DNA from: Paraglaciecola sp. MB-3u-78
GTDB lineage: Bacteria > Pseudomonadota > Gammaproteobacteria > Enterobacterales > Alteromonadaceae
Direction of reading: 5' to 3'
NCBI RefSeq assembly: GCF_002835935.1
Contig: NZ_PJCF01000005.1
Location: 434,001 to 498,000 of the forward strand
DNA: 64,000 nucleotides
The notes under the pieces were generated by a model, which saw only the letters and a program-made list of their open reading frames with translations, was not told the origin of the DNA and did no database searches. This document shows, piece after piece, positions 26,660-35,615 of this stretch. The translations under genes and the position numbers were made by a program. Position 1 is the stretch's first letter, and every line of letters begins with the position of its first letter.

Positions 26660-26934
26660 CCCCTTTTTTCTTTTTGATTAAATTGAAAATAATGCTTGAC
26701 ACCATTTTACTCGTTTCCCGCCTCTTTTTTGTTACATTCGAATAGCAGCACCATTTGCTGTTGTATGCGAAGTGGCAGCGCGAAGCAGATCAACAAATCT
26801 GTTAGTCATACCCGATAGGCTTCGATAATTTTTATCCCTTTAGAATGCCACATAGTTCGAAAAATTAGGCCTCAAAAACCCATGTTACAATTCAGTTATT
26901 GGATCACCCTGTTGCCGATTGCCCCTTAATTACG

Positions 26935-28581
26935 ATGAAATTCACATTGCCTGACATCCCTGAAGCTGAACAGACGCCCCTTGTTAAGGGCTTACTGGCT
27001 ATGCTTGAGCAGTTGATTGAACATTCGCAAAAGCAACAAGAAGAAATTGAGGTGATGAAAGATGAAATTCGAATATTAAAAGGAGAGAAAAAACGACCGA
27101 AATTTACGCCAAGCAAACTAGATGAAAGCACTAACGATGAGGTGGAAGACGCGTCTGAGAGTTCGGATAAAACCGAGCCGTCAGATAAAGAACATACAAA
27201 AACCAAGAAAATACGTCGTAGCAAAAAGGGGCTGCCAGTCGACCGTGAAGAACGGATAAAGCCGCTCAATATTCCACAGGGCTCTCGATACAAGGGTTAT
27301 CGAGATTTCCATGTGCAGGAATTGGTGATTAAAAGTGAGAATGTTCGCTATCGTTTGGAGCGGTGGATGACGCCTGATGGAAAGTTACTGACGGGGCAAT
27401 TACCTGGAACACTGGAAAACCGTCACTACGGTCCGACGTTGTTGACGTACCTGTTATATCAGCATCACCACTGCCAAACCACGCAGCCCTTGTTGTTAGA
27501 GCAATTACGTGAATGGGGCATAAAAATATCTTCTGGCCAATTGAATAGGTTACTGTCAGCCAATAAAGAGCGGTTTCACGACGAAAAAGAGGGGCTGCTT
27601 GAGGTAGCGTTAACCCAGGCGGATTACATCACGGTAGATGACAGTGGTGCCAGACATAAAGGCAAAAACGGCTATGTCACACATATGGGTAATGAATTCT
27701 TTGTTTGGTTTAGCTCAACACCGTCGAAAAGCAGGCTTAACTTTTTGACCCTGCTCAACAGTGGTGAAAGTTATCGCCTGTCTCCTGAGGCGTTAACGTA
27801 TATGCGAGAGCACAAGCTAAAAAACGTGCCACGTACATTACTTGATGCATTGGCGGCCAGCCCTGTCATTGAATTTGCGGATAAAGCAGCATGGGACAAG
27901 CACTTAAAACACCTCAACATTAGCGATGAACGGCATATCCGTATCGCGACCGAAGGCGCATTAATTGGCTCGTTGTTACACAAAGGCAATGTTGAAAAAC
28001 TTGCCATCATCAGTGATGGTGCGGGCCAGTTCGCCGTGTTTCAGCATGGTTTATGTTGGGTTCACGCCGAACGACTCATTCACACACTATTGCCAATGAA
28101 CGAGCCCCACAAAAAAGCAGTCGAGGGTGTAAGAGCACAAATATGGACATTATATCGCGCGCTCAAGTCTTATAAGTTGAGTCCATCGCCACAACAAGCT
28201 GAGGCGATATCCAACCGATTTGATACCATCTTCCAACAAAAAACAGCCTATATAACCTTGAACAGAAGTTTACGCAGACTGAACAAGTTAAAGAGTAAAT
28301 TACTGTTGGTGTTAAAGCGACCTGAAATCCCCATTCACACAAATGGTAGTGAAGGCGACATCAGGGATTACGTGAAAAAACGAAAAGTCAGCGGGGGTAC
28401 CCGCAGCGATGTGGGCCAGCAATGCCGAGACACCTTCGCCAGCCTCAAAAAAACATGCCGCAAATTAGGACTCTCATTCTGGCAGTATTTGATTGACCGC
28501 CATCACGAGAAGTTAATCCCTCCATTGCCAGTAATGCTGAGCGAAAGGTTAACTGGAACAAGACCTACCACCACTTTATGA
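26935..28581 (+). CDS. IS66-family transposase (TnpC-type DDE)
   Basis: About 548 residues from the ATG at 26935 (an in-frame TTG lies 36 bases earlier). An N-terminal coiled coil (EQLIEHSQKQQEEIEVMKDE) is followed by a linker rich in acidic and basic residues and the DDE core: aspartates in YITVDDSGARHKGKNGY and AIISDGAGQF, and the glutamate region IHTNGSEGDIRDYVKKRK. HGLCWVHAERLIH between them is typical of IS66. No tnpA/tnpB genes accompany it, as in the subgroup with a single gene. I could not find convincing terminal inverted repeats or a target duplication, so element borders are not given. Confidence 0.88.
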   Translation: MKFTLPDIPEAEQTPLVKGLLAMLEQLIEHSQKQQEEIEVMKDEIRILKGEKKRPKFTPSKLDESTNDEVEDASESSDKTEPSDKEHTKTKKIRRSKKGLPVDREERIKPLNIPQGSRYKGYRDFHVQELVIKSENVRYRLERWMTPDGKLLTGQLPGTLENRHYGPTLLTYLLYQHHHCQTTQPLLLEQLREWGIKISSGQLNRLLSANKERFHDEKEGLLEVALTQADYITVDDSGARHKGKNGYVTHMGNEFFVWFSSTPSKSRLNFLTLLNSGESYRLSPEALTYMREHKLKNVPRTLLDALAASPVIEFADKAAWDKHLKHLNISDERHIRIATEGALIGSLLHKGNVEKLAIISDGAGQFAVFQHGLCWVHAERLIHTLLPMNEPHKKAVEGVRAQIWTLYRALKSYKLSPSPQQAEAISNRFDTIFQQKTAYITLNRSLRRLNKLKSKLLLVLKRPEIPIHTNGSEGDIRDYVKKRKVSGGTRSDVGQQCRDTFASLKKTCRKLGLSFWQYLIDRHHEKLIPPLPVMLSERLTGTRPTTTL

Positions 28582-28693
28582 GCAGTTACCAATATACTAC
28601 GTAACCTGTTGAATGGCTTGCACAAACCAAAGCTGAAAGCTATAGTGTGGTTTATTCGATTTTAATTTAAACAGGTCAAAAGAAGGATATTTA

Positions 28694-29503
28694 ATGCCCA
28701 TCACCAAAGAAATTAGGGACTCTGATAGCTTAGTTATCGCCATTACCGGATTTAGAAACAAGCTAAACCTTCCAGTTAATGAGTTTTTTGAACAAGCAAG
28801 TTTGACAAGTGCCTCAAAGATAGTCGTTATCGATCCTTCTTTTAGAGTGGGTTTGTCAGGGATTCCACCGGAGTATCCAACGTTTTTCGATATTATAGAA
28901 TATCTACGCAATCAAATTGCCGAAATACCTCATAAACAACTGATAGTGACAGGCACATCAGCCGGGGCACATTCAGCTATACTATTTGGACACTTGTTAG
29001 AGGCTGATCAAGTCGTCTCCTTCGCGCCATATACATATTTAAATCGTAGTAAAATGTCAGAACTAAAAGACCCGTCGTTGCAGACGATGAGTCGAGTTAT
29101 TGATGGCTTGGAGCTATTAGATGATCGAGTGAAGTCTTATTTCGATTTGATGAATGTTGTAGCGACATGGAATGGAAAAACCAAATATTATATCCATGTA
29201 TCAAAATATCATGATTGGGACCGACGACGAGCGAATTATTTAAAAGGTGTCGATTCATTGAAAGTCATTGAGCACCCCTTTAGTGAGCATTCGGTGGCCT
29301 CTCGTTTAGCCAAGTTCAATAGATTAGCGCAATGCTTTGAGTTCCCCTATCAACATAAAATCACAATGAAAGACCTGTATTTGCACCTAAAGAACAGTTC
29401 AGATGGCTATAGCACGCATTTGCATAAAATGATTAAACTTATATTAGGCAAAGGTTGGAAAGCCAAAAAAGCGTTCATTAAGTACTTCAAAACGCAGTCT
29501 TGA
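28694..29503 (+). CDS. Alpha/beta-hydrolase-like protein
   Basis: 269 residues. The nucleophile elbow is IVTGTSAGAHSAILFGHLL (GXSXG serine at about residue 97). A core strand precedes it (KIVVIDPSFRVGLSG), and a histidine candidate sits in EHPFSEHSVASRLAK (about residue 200). The substrate is unknown and there is no signal peptide. AAGGA lies ahead of the ATG. The gene sits between the IS66 transposase and the repeat-bracketed receptor fragment, so it may have moved with them. Its last codons overlap the read-through tail of the receptor frame on the other strand. Confidence 0.6.
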   Translation: MPITKEIRDSDSLVIAITGFRNKLNLPVNEFFEQASLTSASKIVVIDPSFRVGLSGIPPEYPTFFDIIEYLRNQIAEIPHKQLIVTGTSAGAHSAILFGHLLEADQVVSFAPYTYLNRSKMSELKDPSLQTMSRVIDGLELLDDRVKSYFDLMNVVATWNGKTKYYIHVSKYHDWDRRRANYLKGVDSLKVIEHPFSEHSVASRLAKFNRLAQCFEFPYQHKITMKDLYLHLKNSSDGYSTHLHKMIKLILGKGWKAKKAFIKYFKTQS

Positions 29504-31088
29504 ACGGGGCGACCTCGAATGTCTGTATATTAAACAGATAAATCGCTGAGTATAGGTAAAATAAAACGTCATTTGTGCTTGCAAGTAACTCCAAACCCAA
29601 GGTTTCGATATCCACTGAATTTGCAGAACGTGCCGATGTCGAATTTAAGTTATAGGTCCAATCGGTTAAGTCATTATCCTTACGATAAAAAATAGCAGAA
29701 TCAAGGCTCCAGTTTAATCCGTCTAATGCCAAGCCCAGTTCCAGATTTTTAGTCTTTTCTCGTTCAAGACTATCATTACTTCTGAACAGCCCACTGGTGT
29801 TACTGCCACCAATAGCGGTATAACCTGCCACTTGACTCGCTTCTGCATAGGAGAGATAGAAAGTCTGAGAGGTGTCATCACCGTTGAACGTGTTCCAAGT
29901 TATGTCACCAATCAATGAAACGTCGGAATCATCTCTATTAGTATCGTCAAAAGCAGCCCCTAAGCGAAACGTTAACTGTTCCTCATTTTTTAAACTTATT
30001 TGGAATTCAGGCAACACACTCACCTTATAGTAACGACGAGACGTAAAATTATTTTCAAGCGTAGTGGACTCGATGGAGTCTTCGATAAACTGTGTCGAAT
30101 AATTCAGTGCAAACGATTCTGTTTGCCCATGGCGCCCAGAAAACGCTACCGAATTAACCTCGGTTTCGTGAAAGGCCTGAAATATCTGCGGGTTTTCACG
30201 AGAAAAAACATAATGGTCGTTATGCCCCCGGGTGTAAGCAGTAATTTCAAATGTGCTATCTGTCCCATAGTTCTGTTGATGATTTAGCATCAATAGTTGC
30301 GTTCTAAGGTCTTCTGTCTCATTGACATTAAAAGGGGTATACATGTTAGGCCAGCCAAAAAACTTATCTTGAGAGCCAAAAAACAGATCAGTCTGCGATG
30401 ATGGACCCACAAGTTGAACGCGCGCAGAGGTGCGTTTGAAATCGTGATCACCATTGTCGATAGTGCCGTCACTTTCAGAGAAGGAGTACTCACCTTCAAA
30501 ACCGATGATCCAATCCTTAGCATCAGCTAGTGGCATACTGATACCGCTGTGAATTCTGTGAAGATTAAAGTGGTTATTGCCAGCGCCAATCGAAACACTA
30601 CCAGCAGTGTTAATCGGTTTCCAGTCGAAGGAAACAGTCCCCACAGAGCTATTCACACCGTAAAGGGCATTATCTGCTCCCGTTAGTATATAAGCTTGAC
30701 TCAACATTTCCGGAGCAATGGGGATCTCAGAAAAGTAATGCCCGGTCTGCGGATCGAGTAACGTTGCGCTGCCTACCCTAAACCCTGTATTTTCAAAAAT
30801 GCCTCCACGGATCGTCACATCAGCTTGAGCCTCAGCCATATTGCGCGACTGTAAATCAACGCGCGGGTCATATTCTAAGTTTGAAACCAGCGAAACAAAG
30901 GTTCCCACAGGTTCTTTGTTGGCTGTCGTAGAGCCTTTAACTGTAATGTTTTCAATATCATCACTTGCTTCATTAACATCACTATCATCACTAGATACTG
31001 CTGAAAAAGTCACTATGGTGCATACCAAAGCAAGCAAAGTAGAGTATAGGTAAAATAAAACGTCATTTTTCCTAAAATCAAAATACAT
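29487..31088 (-). pseudogene. TonB-dependent receptor truncated at its C-terminus
   Basis: The start is at 31088, with GAGG five bases upstream. A signal peptide follows (FRKNDVLFYLYSTLLALVC to about residue 34), then a plug domain (ENITVKGSTTANKEPVGTF, DVTIRGGIFENTGF, AYILTGADNALYGVNSSVG) and barrel strands to SVDIETLGLELLAS near residue 505. The last strands are missing. The frame then runs through a second copy of the 27-bp core, again encoding NDVLFYLYS, and ends in 19 foreign codons. Full receptors are about 650-750 residues, so the barrel cannot close and the gene is very likely non-functional. The ligand is unknown. Confidence 0.85.
29548..29574. repeat. Copy B of the 27-bp core repeat (distal border of receptor fragment)
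   Basis: Identical over 27 bases to copies at 421-447 and 31042-31068, in the same orientation. Only the core is shared here: the flanks on both sides differ from those of the other copies. With copy C it brackets 29575-31041 as a direct repeat. Confidence 0.9.
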
Positions 31089-31140
31089 GATGCCTCATAT
31101 TTTCCATATTGGCATCTATTTTATATTCTTAAGGGAGTGA
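31042..31140. repeat. Copy C of the 27-bp core repeat with its right arm
   Basis: Core at 31042-31068; 31069-31140 matches the right arm of copy A (448-525) closely. On the minus strand this stretch supplies the ribosome site, start and signal-peptide N-region of the receptor, so here the repeat is native coding DNA. Confidence 0.88.
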
Positions 31141-31164
31141 AAGTCGGCTATTTTTCGTCAATTA

Positions 31165-31201
31165 ATCAACTGTTTCCACGTAATTCAGAATTCAAGACAA
31201 G
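31165..31201 (+). pseudogene. Remnant of a copper monooxygenase gene, cut by IS91
   Basis: The plus strand reads SSINQLFPRNSEFKTS, matching PINLMFPHNSEFKAS at the start of the monooxygenase at 41245 codon by codon. The match ends exactly at the tetranucleotide CAAG (31198-31201), the known kind of insertion target for IS91-family elements, where the IS91 end begins. Confidence 0.8.
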
Positions 31202-32760
31202 CGCCTCCCGCTGTTGTGAAAACCAGTTTTGCTTATGATGATGAACGGCTTTTATTCAAACAGACTTATCTGAGGCGGTGCTCGACTTTGTGGGGGCAAT
31301 AGCTCGACGACTTCGTCATTTTTTGTATTCAGGTGACTAAGTATCTTTTGGATCACCAATGGATCTTCGATGCTCGCTATAACCTTAACAGCACCACCGC
31401 ATTGCTCACACGTTTCTATTTCTATCCCAAAAACCCGTTTAAGTCTTTGCGCCCAGGTCATCGACTGGTGCTTTTGTGCCCGTGTTTTTTCCTGCCCTGT
31501 CGGCAATGCTTGTTTAGTCTTATTTCGTAAGGCGGGTGTTATTGTCACGCGGTGCCGACTGTTTGGTGCAAACACACCATGAAAACGCGTCAGGTTAACT
31601 CTGGGTTTGGGCACCAGTGCCGCTAAACGGGCAATAAAATCCAGCGGTTCAAAGATCACATGAGTGGTGCCGTCACGGTAGGGTGTTTTTAGTTTGTAGC
31701 GCACCTTGCCGTAAGTCGTTACTGCCAACCTTTTTTCTGATACCCCAGAGCGGGTAATATAACGGCACAGCCTTTCGAGTTTACCCCTATCCTGTGCGTT
31801 GCTCATGACACCTGCATGGAGACTGAAGCCTGCCACGTTTGCGGCACAGCCTGCCGCAAGCCCTTGTTCTGCCATAGGTGCAATTGTTTGCAAGGTAAAG
31901 ACCTTTCGTCCTTGCTGTTTGCCTGTAGCGATACGGTAGGTTATTGAATACCCGTGAATTTGCAACATCGGATCGTCTTCCAGCCCATCCAAAGCCAGGT
32001 AGTCATTGTCATCATCCCTCACTAATAAGCCCTCGCGCTCAAGAAAACCAGCCACACGCTGGCTAATGCGGTGAGTAAGACTATTCAGTTCACTTTTTGT
32101 CGGGGCTTTTATCGGGTGAAAACGCGTTTTGCCATAGTTATCTTCGGCATATACGCCATCGAGGTAGAGCATATGAAAATGGATATTTAAATTCAGCGCT
32201 GAGCCAAATCGTTGGATCAGTGTGACCGCACCCGTTTGTGCCGTCTGTTTGTTGTAGCCTGCTTTTTTAGTGATATGTGTGGCAAGTGTGCGATAGACAA
32301 TACCCAGTACTTTTCCCATGATCTGAGGATAGCTGGCAAACAAAAATCTAAGTTGAAAAGGGAAGCTCAATACCCATTGCCTAATGGGCTCATGGGGCAA
32401 CACATCATCAACCAGCAAGGCGGCGCTTTCTGCCATTCGCCGCGCACCACAGCTGGGACAAAATCCTCGGCGTTTACAACTGAATGCGACCAGGTGCTCA
32501 TGGTGACAATCTTCACAACGTACTCGCAAAAACCCATATTCCAAACGACCGCACTTGAGGTACTCTTCAAATTCTGACCGCACATACTTGGGCAAACATT
32601 TATCTTGTTGCCCCATGTGGTTCAGAAACTGCGGGTAATATTTTTCAATAATTTGATAAAGAAGGGTTTGCTCTGGTTTATGACGTTCATACTTTACCGT
32701 CCCCTCTCTTCTGGCATCCTTTACAATAGACATATATCACCCCAAATGCTGTATTTTTAT
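31202..32760 (-). mobile_element. IS91-family rolling-circle element (oriIS-proximal part; interrupted by IS1595)
   Basis: The oriIS-side end lies directly after CAAG at 31198-31201, downstream of the transposase gene, as expected for IS91. The terIS side is interrupted: an IS1595 element sits at 32761-33800, and IS91 upstream DNA should resume at 33809. The outer terIS border could not be fixed by eye. Confidence 0.75.
31252..32733 (-). CDS. IS91-family transposase (HUH, rolling-circle)
   Basis: 493 residues. An N-terminal zinc-finger domain (RCEDCHHEHLVAFSCKRRGF then CPSCGARRM) is followed by the HUH metal motif NIHFHMLYLDGVY (about residue 185). The catalytic tyrosine region is KLERLCRYITRSGVSEKRL (about residue 320), and the conserved IS91 block LTRFHGVFAPNSRHR follows. 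A C-terminal CXXC (ETCEQCGGAVKVIASIEDP) completes the Y2_Tnp/IS91 architecture. The enzyme nicks at oriIS and transposes by rolling circle, sometimes carrying adjacent DNA past terIS. The frame is intact, but its promoter region is split by the nested IS1595 element. Confidence 0.93.
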   Translation of the reverse strand: MSIVKDARREGTVKYERHKPEQTLLYQIIEKYYPQFLNHMGQQDKCLPKYVRSEFEEYLKCGRLEYGFLRVRCEDCHHEHLVAFSCKRRGFCPSCGARRMAESAALLVDDVLPHEPIRQWVLSFPFQLRFLFASYPQIMGKVLGIVYRTLATHITKKAGYNKQTAQTGAVTLIQRFGSALNLNIHFHMLYLDGVYAEDNYGKTRFHPIKAPTKSELNSLTHRISQRVAGFLEREGLLVRDDDNDYLALDGLEDDPMLQIHGYSITYRIATGKQQGRKVFTLQTIAPMAEQGLAAGCAANVAGFSLHAGVMSNAQDRGKLERLCRYITRSGVSEKRLAVTTYGKVRYKLKTPYRDGTTHVIFEPLDFIARLAALVPKPRVNLTRFHGVFAPNSRHRVTITPALRNKTKQALPTGQEKTRAQKHQSMTWAQRLKRVFGIEIETCEQCGGAVKVIASIEDPLVIQKILSHLNTKNDEVVELLPPQSRAPPQISLFE

Positions 32761-33800
32761 AAGGGGTATCCTGTTAGCTCCACTACCCACTACATGTTGT
32801 GTTTAGCGCTTTTTGATATTTTCATAACTAACGGGCGGTGTAACCACCGCTTGTTCAAGCAATCTATAAAATAGTAAACCACGTGAATTAGATGCTCGAC
32901 GATTAAAACGAAAGGCATATTCGTCGAGATAACTATCTAAATGTTCATGCCCTACTGAGCCTTGATGAGTTCCTAATATCCATCTTTTCAATAGTGAAGC
33001 GACTCTATGCACACCGACTAGCGTCTCATGAGCAGGCTCTTTAGACCCAAGTTGAACCAACTTATTACGCTCATAACCAAGCTCATAAATTCTATGATAG
33101 GCACTTGAACCATCTGTTTGGACGACTGAACCGGGCTCTATCGTTTCTTGTATAAACGAATGCAATTGAACTTGCGTTGCCGCTTCAATACGTTTTAACC
33201 TTATTCTGCCAAATCCCTTGGGCTTTTTAATTTCAACCGCTATCGCCACAATTGATTTCTTACTTTGGGCACAAGGAGCACGGGTTTTGGCTTTATCAGC
33301 GCCACCCACGTAGGTTTCATCTACTTCGACAATACCTGATAATTTTCCGCGACTGGGGTTGACCATCGCCCGCCGGTAACGATGTAACATTGTCCATGCA
33401 GTTTGATAACTACCTAACCCAAGTAACCTTTGCAGACCTAACGCACTCACTCCGTGCTTTTCATTAGTGATATACCAAGCTGCGGCAAACCAATTAGTTA
33501 AGGGAGTTCGGCTTTTTTCAAATAGTGTTCCTGCTGTCACCGTGCCTTGATATCGACATATAGAACACATCATTCGACCGCGAGTTAAGTGATAAGGTTT
33601 GGATAATTTGAGACAACGTGGGCATACAAAACCAGAGGGCCAACGTAAGTGCTCCAGAAACTGAAGGCATGCATTATCATCCGGAAACCATTGTAAAAAC
33701 TGAGTCCAATTTCCGGGATAATCTCTACCTGATTTTAGTGAATTTGATGAAATAGCCACCACTACATATTGACATAGGTGGAGCTAAGTGGATACCCCTT
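32761..33800 (-). mobile_element. IS1595-family element, complete, with 8-bp target duplication
   Basis: 1040 bp. The ends begin AAGGGGTATCC and are imperfect inverted repeats (with TTAGCTCCAC shared further in). The target duplication ATTTTTAT is at 32753-32760 and 33801-33808. Eight bp is the family norm. Removing the element joins the DNA upstream of the IS91 transposase into the palindrome CTGTAT-ATACAG. Confidence 0.95.
32803..33762 (-). CDS. IS1595-family transposase (nested in IS91)
   Basis: 319 residues. An N-terminal zinc ribbon (CPRCLKL...CSICRYQGTVTAGTLFE) is followed by LTNWFAAAWYITNEKHGVSA and the DDE core. The first aspartate is in VEVDETYVGGADK, the second in VVQTDGSSAYHRIYELGY, then the catalytic HVASLLKRW-like block VGVHRVASLLKRWILGTHQG and LDEYAFRFNRR. 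This order is typical of the ISPna2-like group. It is intact with clear ends and target duplication, so recently active. Confidence 0.93.
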   Translation of the reverse strand: MVAISSNSLKSGRDYPGNWTQFLQWFPDDNACLQFLEHLRWPSGFVCPRCLKLSKPYHLTRGRMMCSICRYQGTVTAGTLFEKSRTPLTNWFAAAWYITNEKHGVSALGLQRLLGLGSYQTAWTMLHRYRRAMVNPSRGKLSGIVEVDETYVGGADKAKTRAPCAQSKKSIVAIAVEIKKPKGFGRIRLKRIEAATQVQLHSFIQETIEPGSVVQTDGSSAYHRIYELGYERNKLVQLGSKEPAHETLVGVHRVASLLKRWILGTHQGSVGHEHLDSYLDEYAFRFNRRASNSRGLLFYRLLEQAVVTPPVSYENIKKR

Positions 33801-34202
33801 ATTTTTATACAGTATAGGTGTGTTTTTTTATTGTCGGTATGCTGGAACTTTATAGTGCAAAGATATGGGCATTAGTGGTTGAAAAACTAATTAGCTCGCA
33901 TGATGATTTTTAGCTCAATATAGTCTGATAGTTCGAATTAGCTAACGTCAGCTATAGGTCGATTTAAGCCTTTTCTAGACTAGAACCTTATGTCGGCTTT
34001 TGGCACAAAGTTCTCCTTCAGGTTTAACGCTCGACTGTCCGCTTTTAGGCTCACAGCTGCCTGATTGAATTATCAAATGACTGCTATGCCCAAGATATAC
34101 ATGTAACTTAAATTTAGATAAAAAAGTTAGAAGATCCAATAATAACGGTACTTTCAAGGTGATTATCTAACTTTGTATTAACTCATCTAAGTTAAAAGCT
34201 TA
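33801..34202. other. Gene-free spacer between the two IS1595 elements
   Basis: It begins with the target duplication of the first element and resumed IS91 upstream sequence, and ends with the target duplication AAAGCTTA (34195-34202) of the second. Between them I see no coding frame with family resemblance. GGCTTTTGGC and GGCTCACAGC stretches may be decayed coding DNA. The IS91 terIS probably lies in the first part. Confidence 0.5.
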
Positions 34203-35176
34203 CATGCTTCTCCACTTTGCTCAGGCATGAACTAAACTGTATATGAAAATAAACAGTTTAAGGGAGTTCGAACATGAACACGCCAGAAGCCAGTTTTTTA
34301 ACGTGGCAACAGCAATTCAGAACGAATAAAGATTGTCTCCAGTATCTGAAGGAAATGAAGTGGCCTAATGGGTTTATGTGTCCTCAATGTGGTCACGACA
34401 ATGGGATTGACCTTCACTGCCGAGAATTAACCGAATGCAGCCATTGTCATAAGCAAACATCGGTGATGTCAGGTACTTTATTTCATGGTAGTCATCTACC
34501 GTTACTCAAATGGTTTTGGGCACTGTATTTTATAGGCTCAGACAAAGGCAGTATTTCAGCGTTAAGGCTAAGCAAGCTTATTGAAGTGAATTGGAAGACT
34601 GCTCGGCTTATGTTAACGAAAGTGAGAGCGGCTATGGGACACAGGGATAGCCTCTACCGATTGTCGGGCACAATAGAGTTAGATGATGCCTTTGTTGGCG
34701 GTAAGCACAAAGGCAAGCGTGGTCGTGGAGCAGAAGGGAAAACCCCCATTATCATAGCATGTGAAAACAAGCATAAAAAGGCAGGGTTTATCGCAATGAA
34801 AGCGGTTAAAAATGTGAATTTTAAAACAGTAAAAGAATTTGTATCACATCACCTTTTAGCTAATCAGCATGTCAGAACGGATGCTTATCCTGCGTTAAAT
34901 ATTATAGATAAAACACAGCAACATGAGCCAAGAGTCACGCCAAGTGAAAAGGTAGACGAATGGTTGCCTTGGGTTCATATCGCGATAGGTAATTTGAAAA
35001 CGTTTTTGTTGGGCACGTTTCATGGCGTTACGGGTAATTACTTACAAGAATACTTGAATGAGTTTTGTTATCGGTATAATCGCCGTTTTGTGGAAAAACA
35101 AATACCTAATCGATTGTTAAACTTGGCAATTATTCATACTCCTTTAAAATCAACCTGAGTTAAATGGAGAAGCATG
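34203..35176 (+). mobile_element. Second IS1595-family element, complete, with 8-bp target duplication
   Basis: 974 bp. The ends are inverted repeats sharing CATGCTTCTCCA and CTCAGG. The target duplication AAAGCTTA is at 34195-34202 and 35177-35184. It is a different subgroup from the nested element and has different ends. Confidence 0.95.
34274..35158 (+). CDS. IS1595-family transposase
   Basis: 294 residues. The zinc ribbon (CPQCGHDNG...CSHCHKQTSVMSGTLFHG) is followed by LLKWFWALYFIGSDKGSISA. The DDE core has TIELDDAFVGGKHKGKRGRG (first aspartate), HVRTDAYPALNI (second aspartate), WVHIAIGNLKTFLLGTFHGV (histidine/asparagine block) and YLNEFCYRYNRRF. GGGAG lies before the ATG. It is intact and flanked by perfect target duplications. 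It shares only family-level likeness with the transposase at 32803. Confidence 0.93.
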   Translation: MNTPEASFLTWQQQFRTNKDCLQYLKEMKWPNGFMCPQCGHDNGIDLHCRELTECSHCHKQTSVMSGTLFHGSHLPLLKWFWALYFIGSDKGSISALRLSKLIEVNWKTARLMLTKVRAAMGHRDSLYRLSGTIELDDAFVGGKHKGKRGRGAEGKTPIIIACENKHKKAGFIAMKAVKNVNFKTVKEFVSHHLLANQHVRTDAYPALNIIDKTQQHEPRVTPSEKVDEWLPWVHIAIGNLKTFLLGTFHGVTGNYLQEYLNEFCYRYNRRFVEKQIPNRLLNLAIIHTPLKST

Positions 35177-35615
35177 AAAGCTTATTTTTAAGTATTTAAG
35201 AGCAATTATTAACTGCGATTTATTAGATCCACTGTTGCCATTAATATCTAAGTTATTTCTGTATGTTTCTATCATGTAGATTGACAATAATGTACATACT
35301 TTCTCTGACTTCTTAATTAGTGACAGACTCGTTCCTGTGAGTGTTCAGGATTCATTGGTGCTAACCTACACGAACGGCTGCTTTGCCAATGCCAATGTAA
35401 CCGTTTGTTTTTAGGTAGCGGTAACAATGTTTCATTACTTACTCTAGGCTACCAATACAAAATCTAAGTTTTAGTGCAGGTTGCAATCTAAGTAAATCAC
35501 AAAAAATAACATCTAGTTATAATCTAATTATAACTACTTAAAGTGTAAGGTGGGTGTAAAGATTGCAGACGGTCGTGAAATACAATTTTTGAGTAATTTA
35601 TCGCAGTAAAATGGA
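35177..35615. other. Gene-free stretch after the second IS1595 element
   Basis: AT-rich DNA starting with the target duplication of the preceding element. I see no family-like frame on either strand, no RNA gene and no clear terminator up to the attC-like structure at 35616. Confidence 0.5.
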
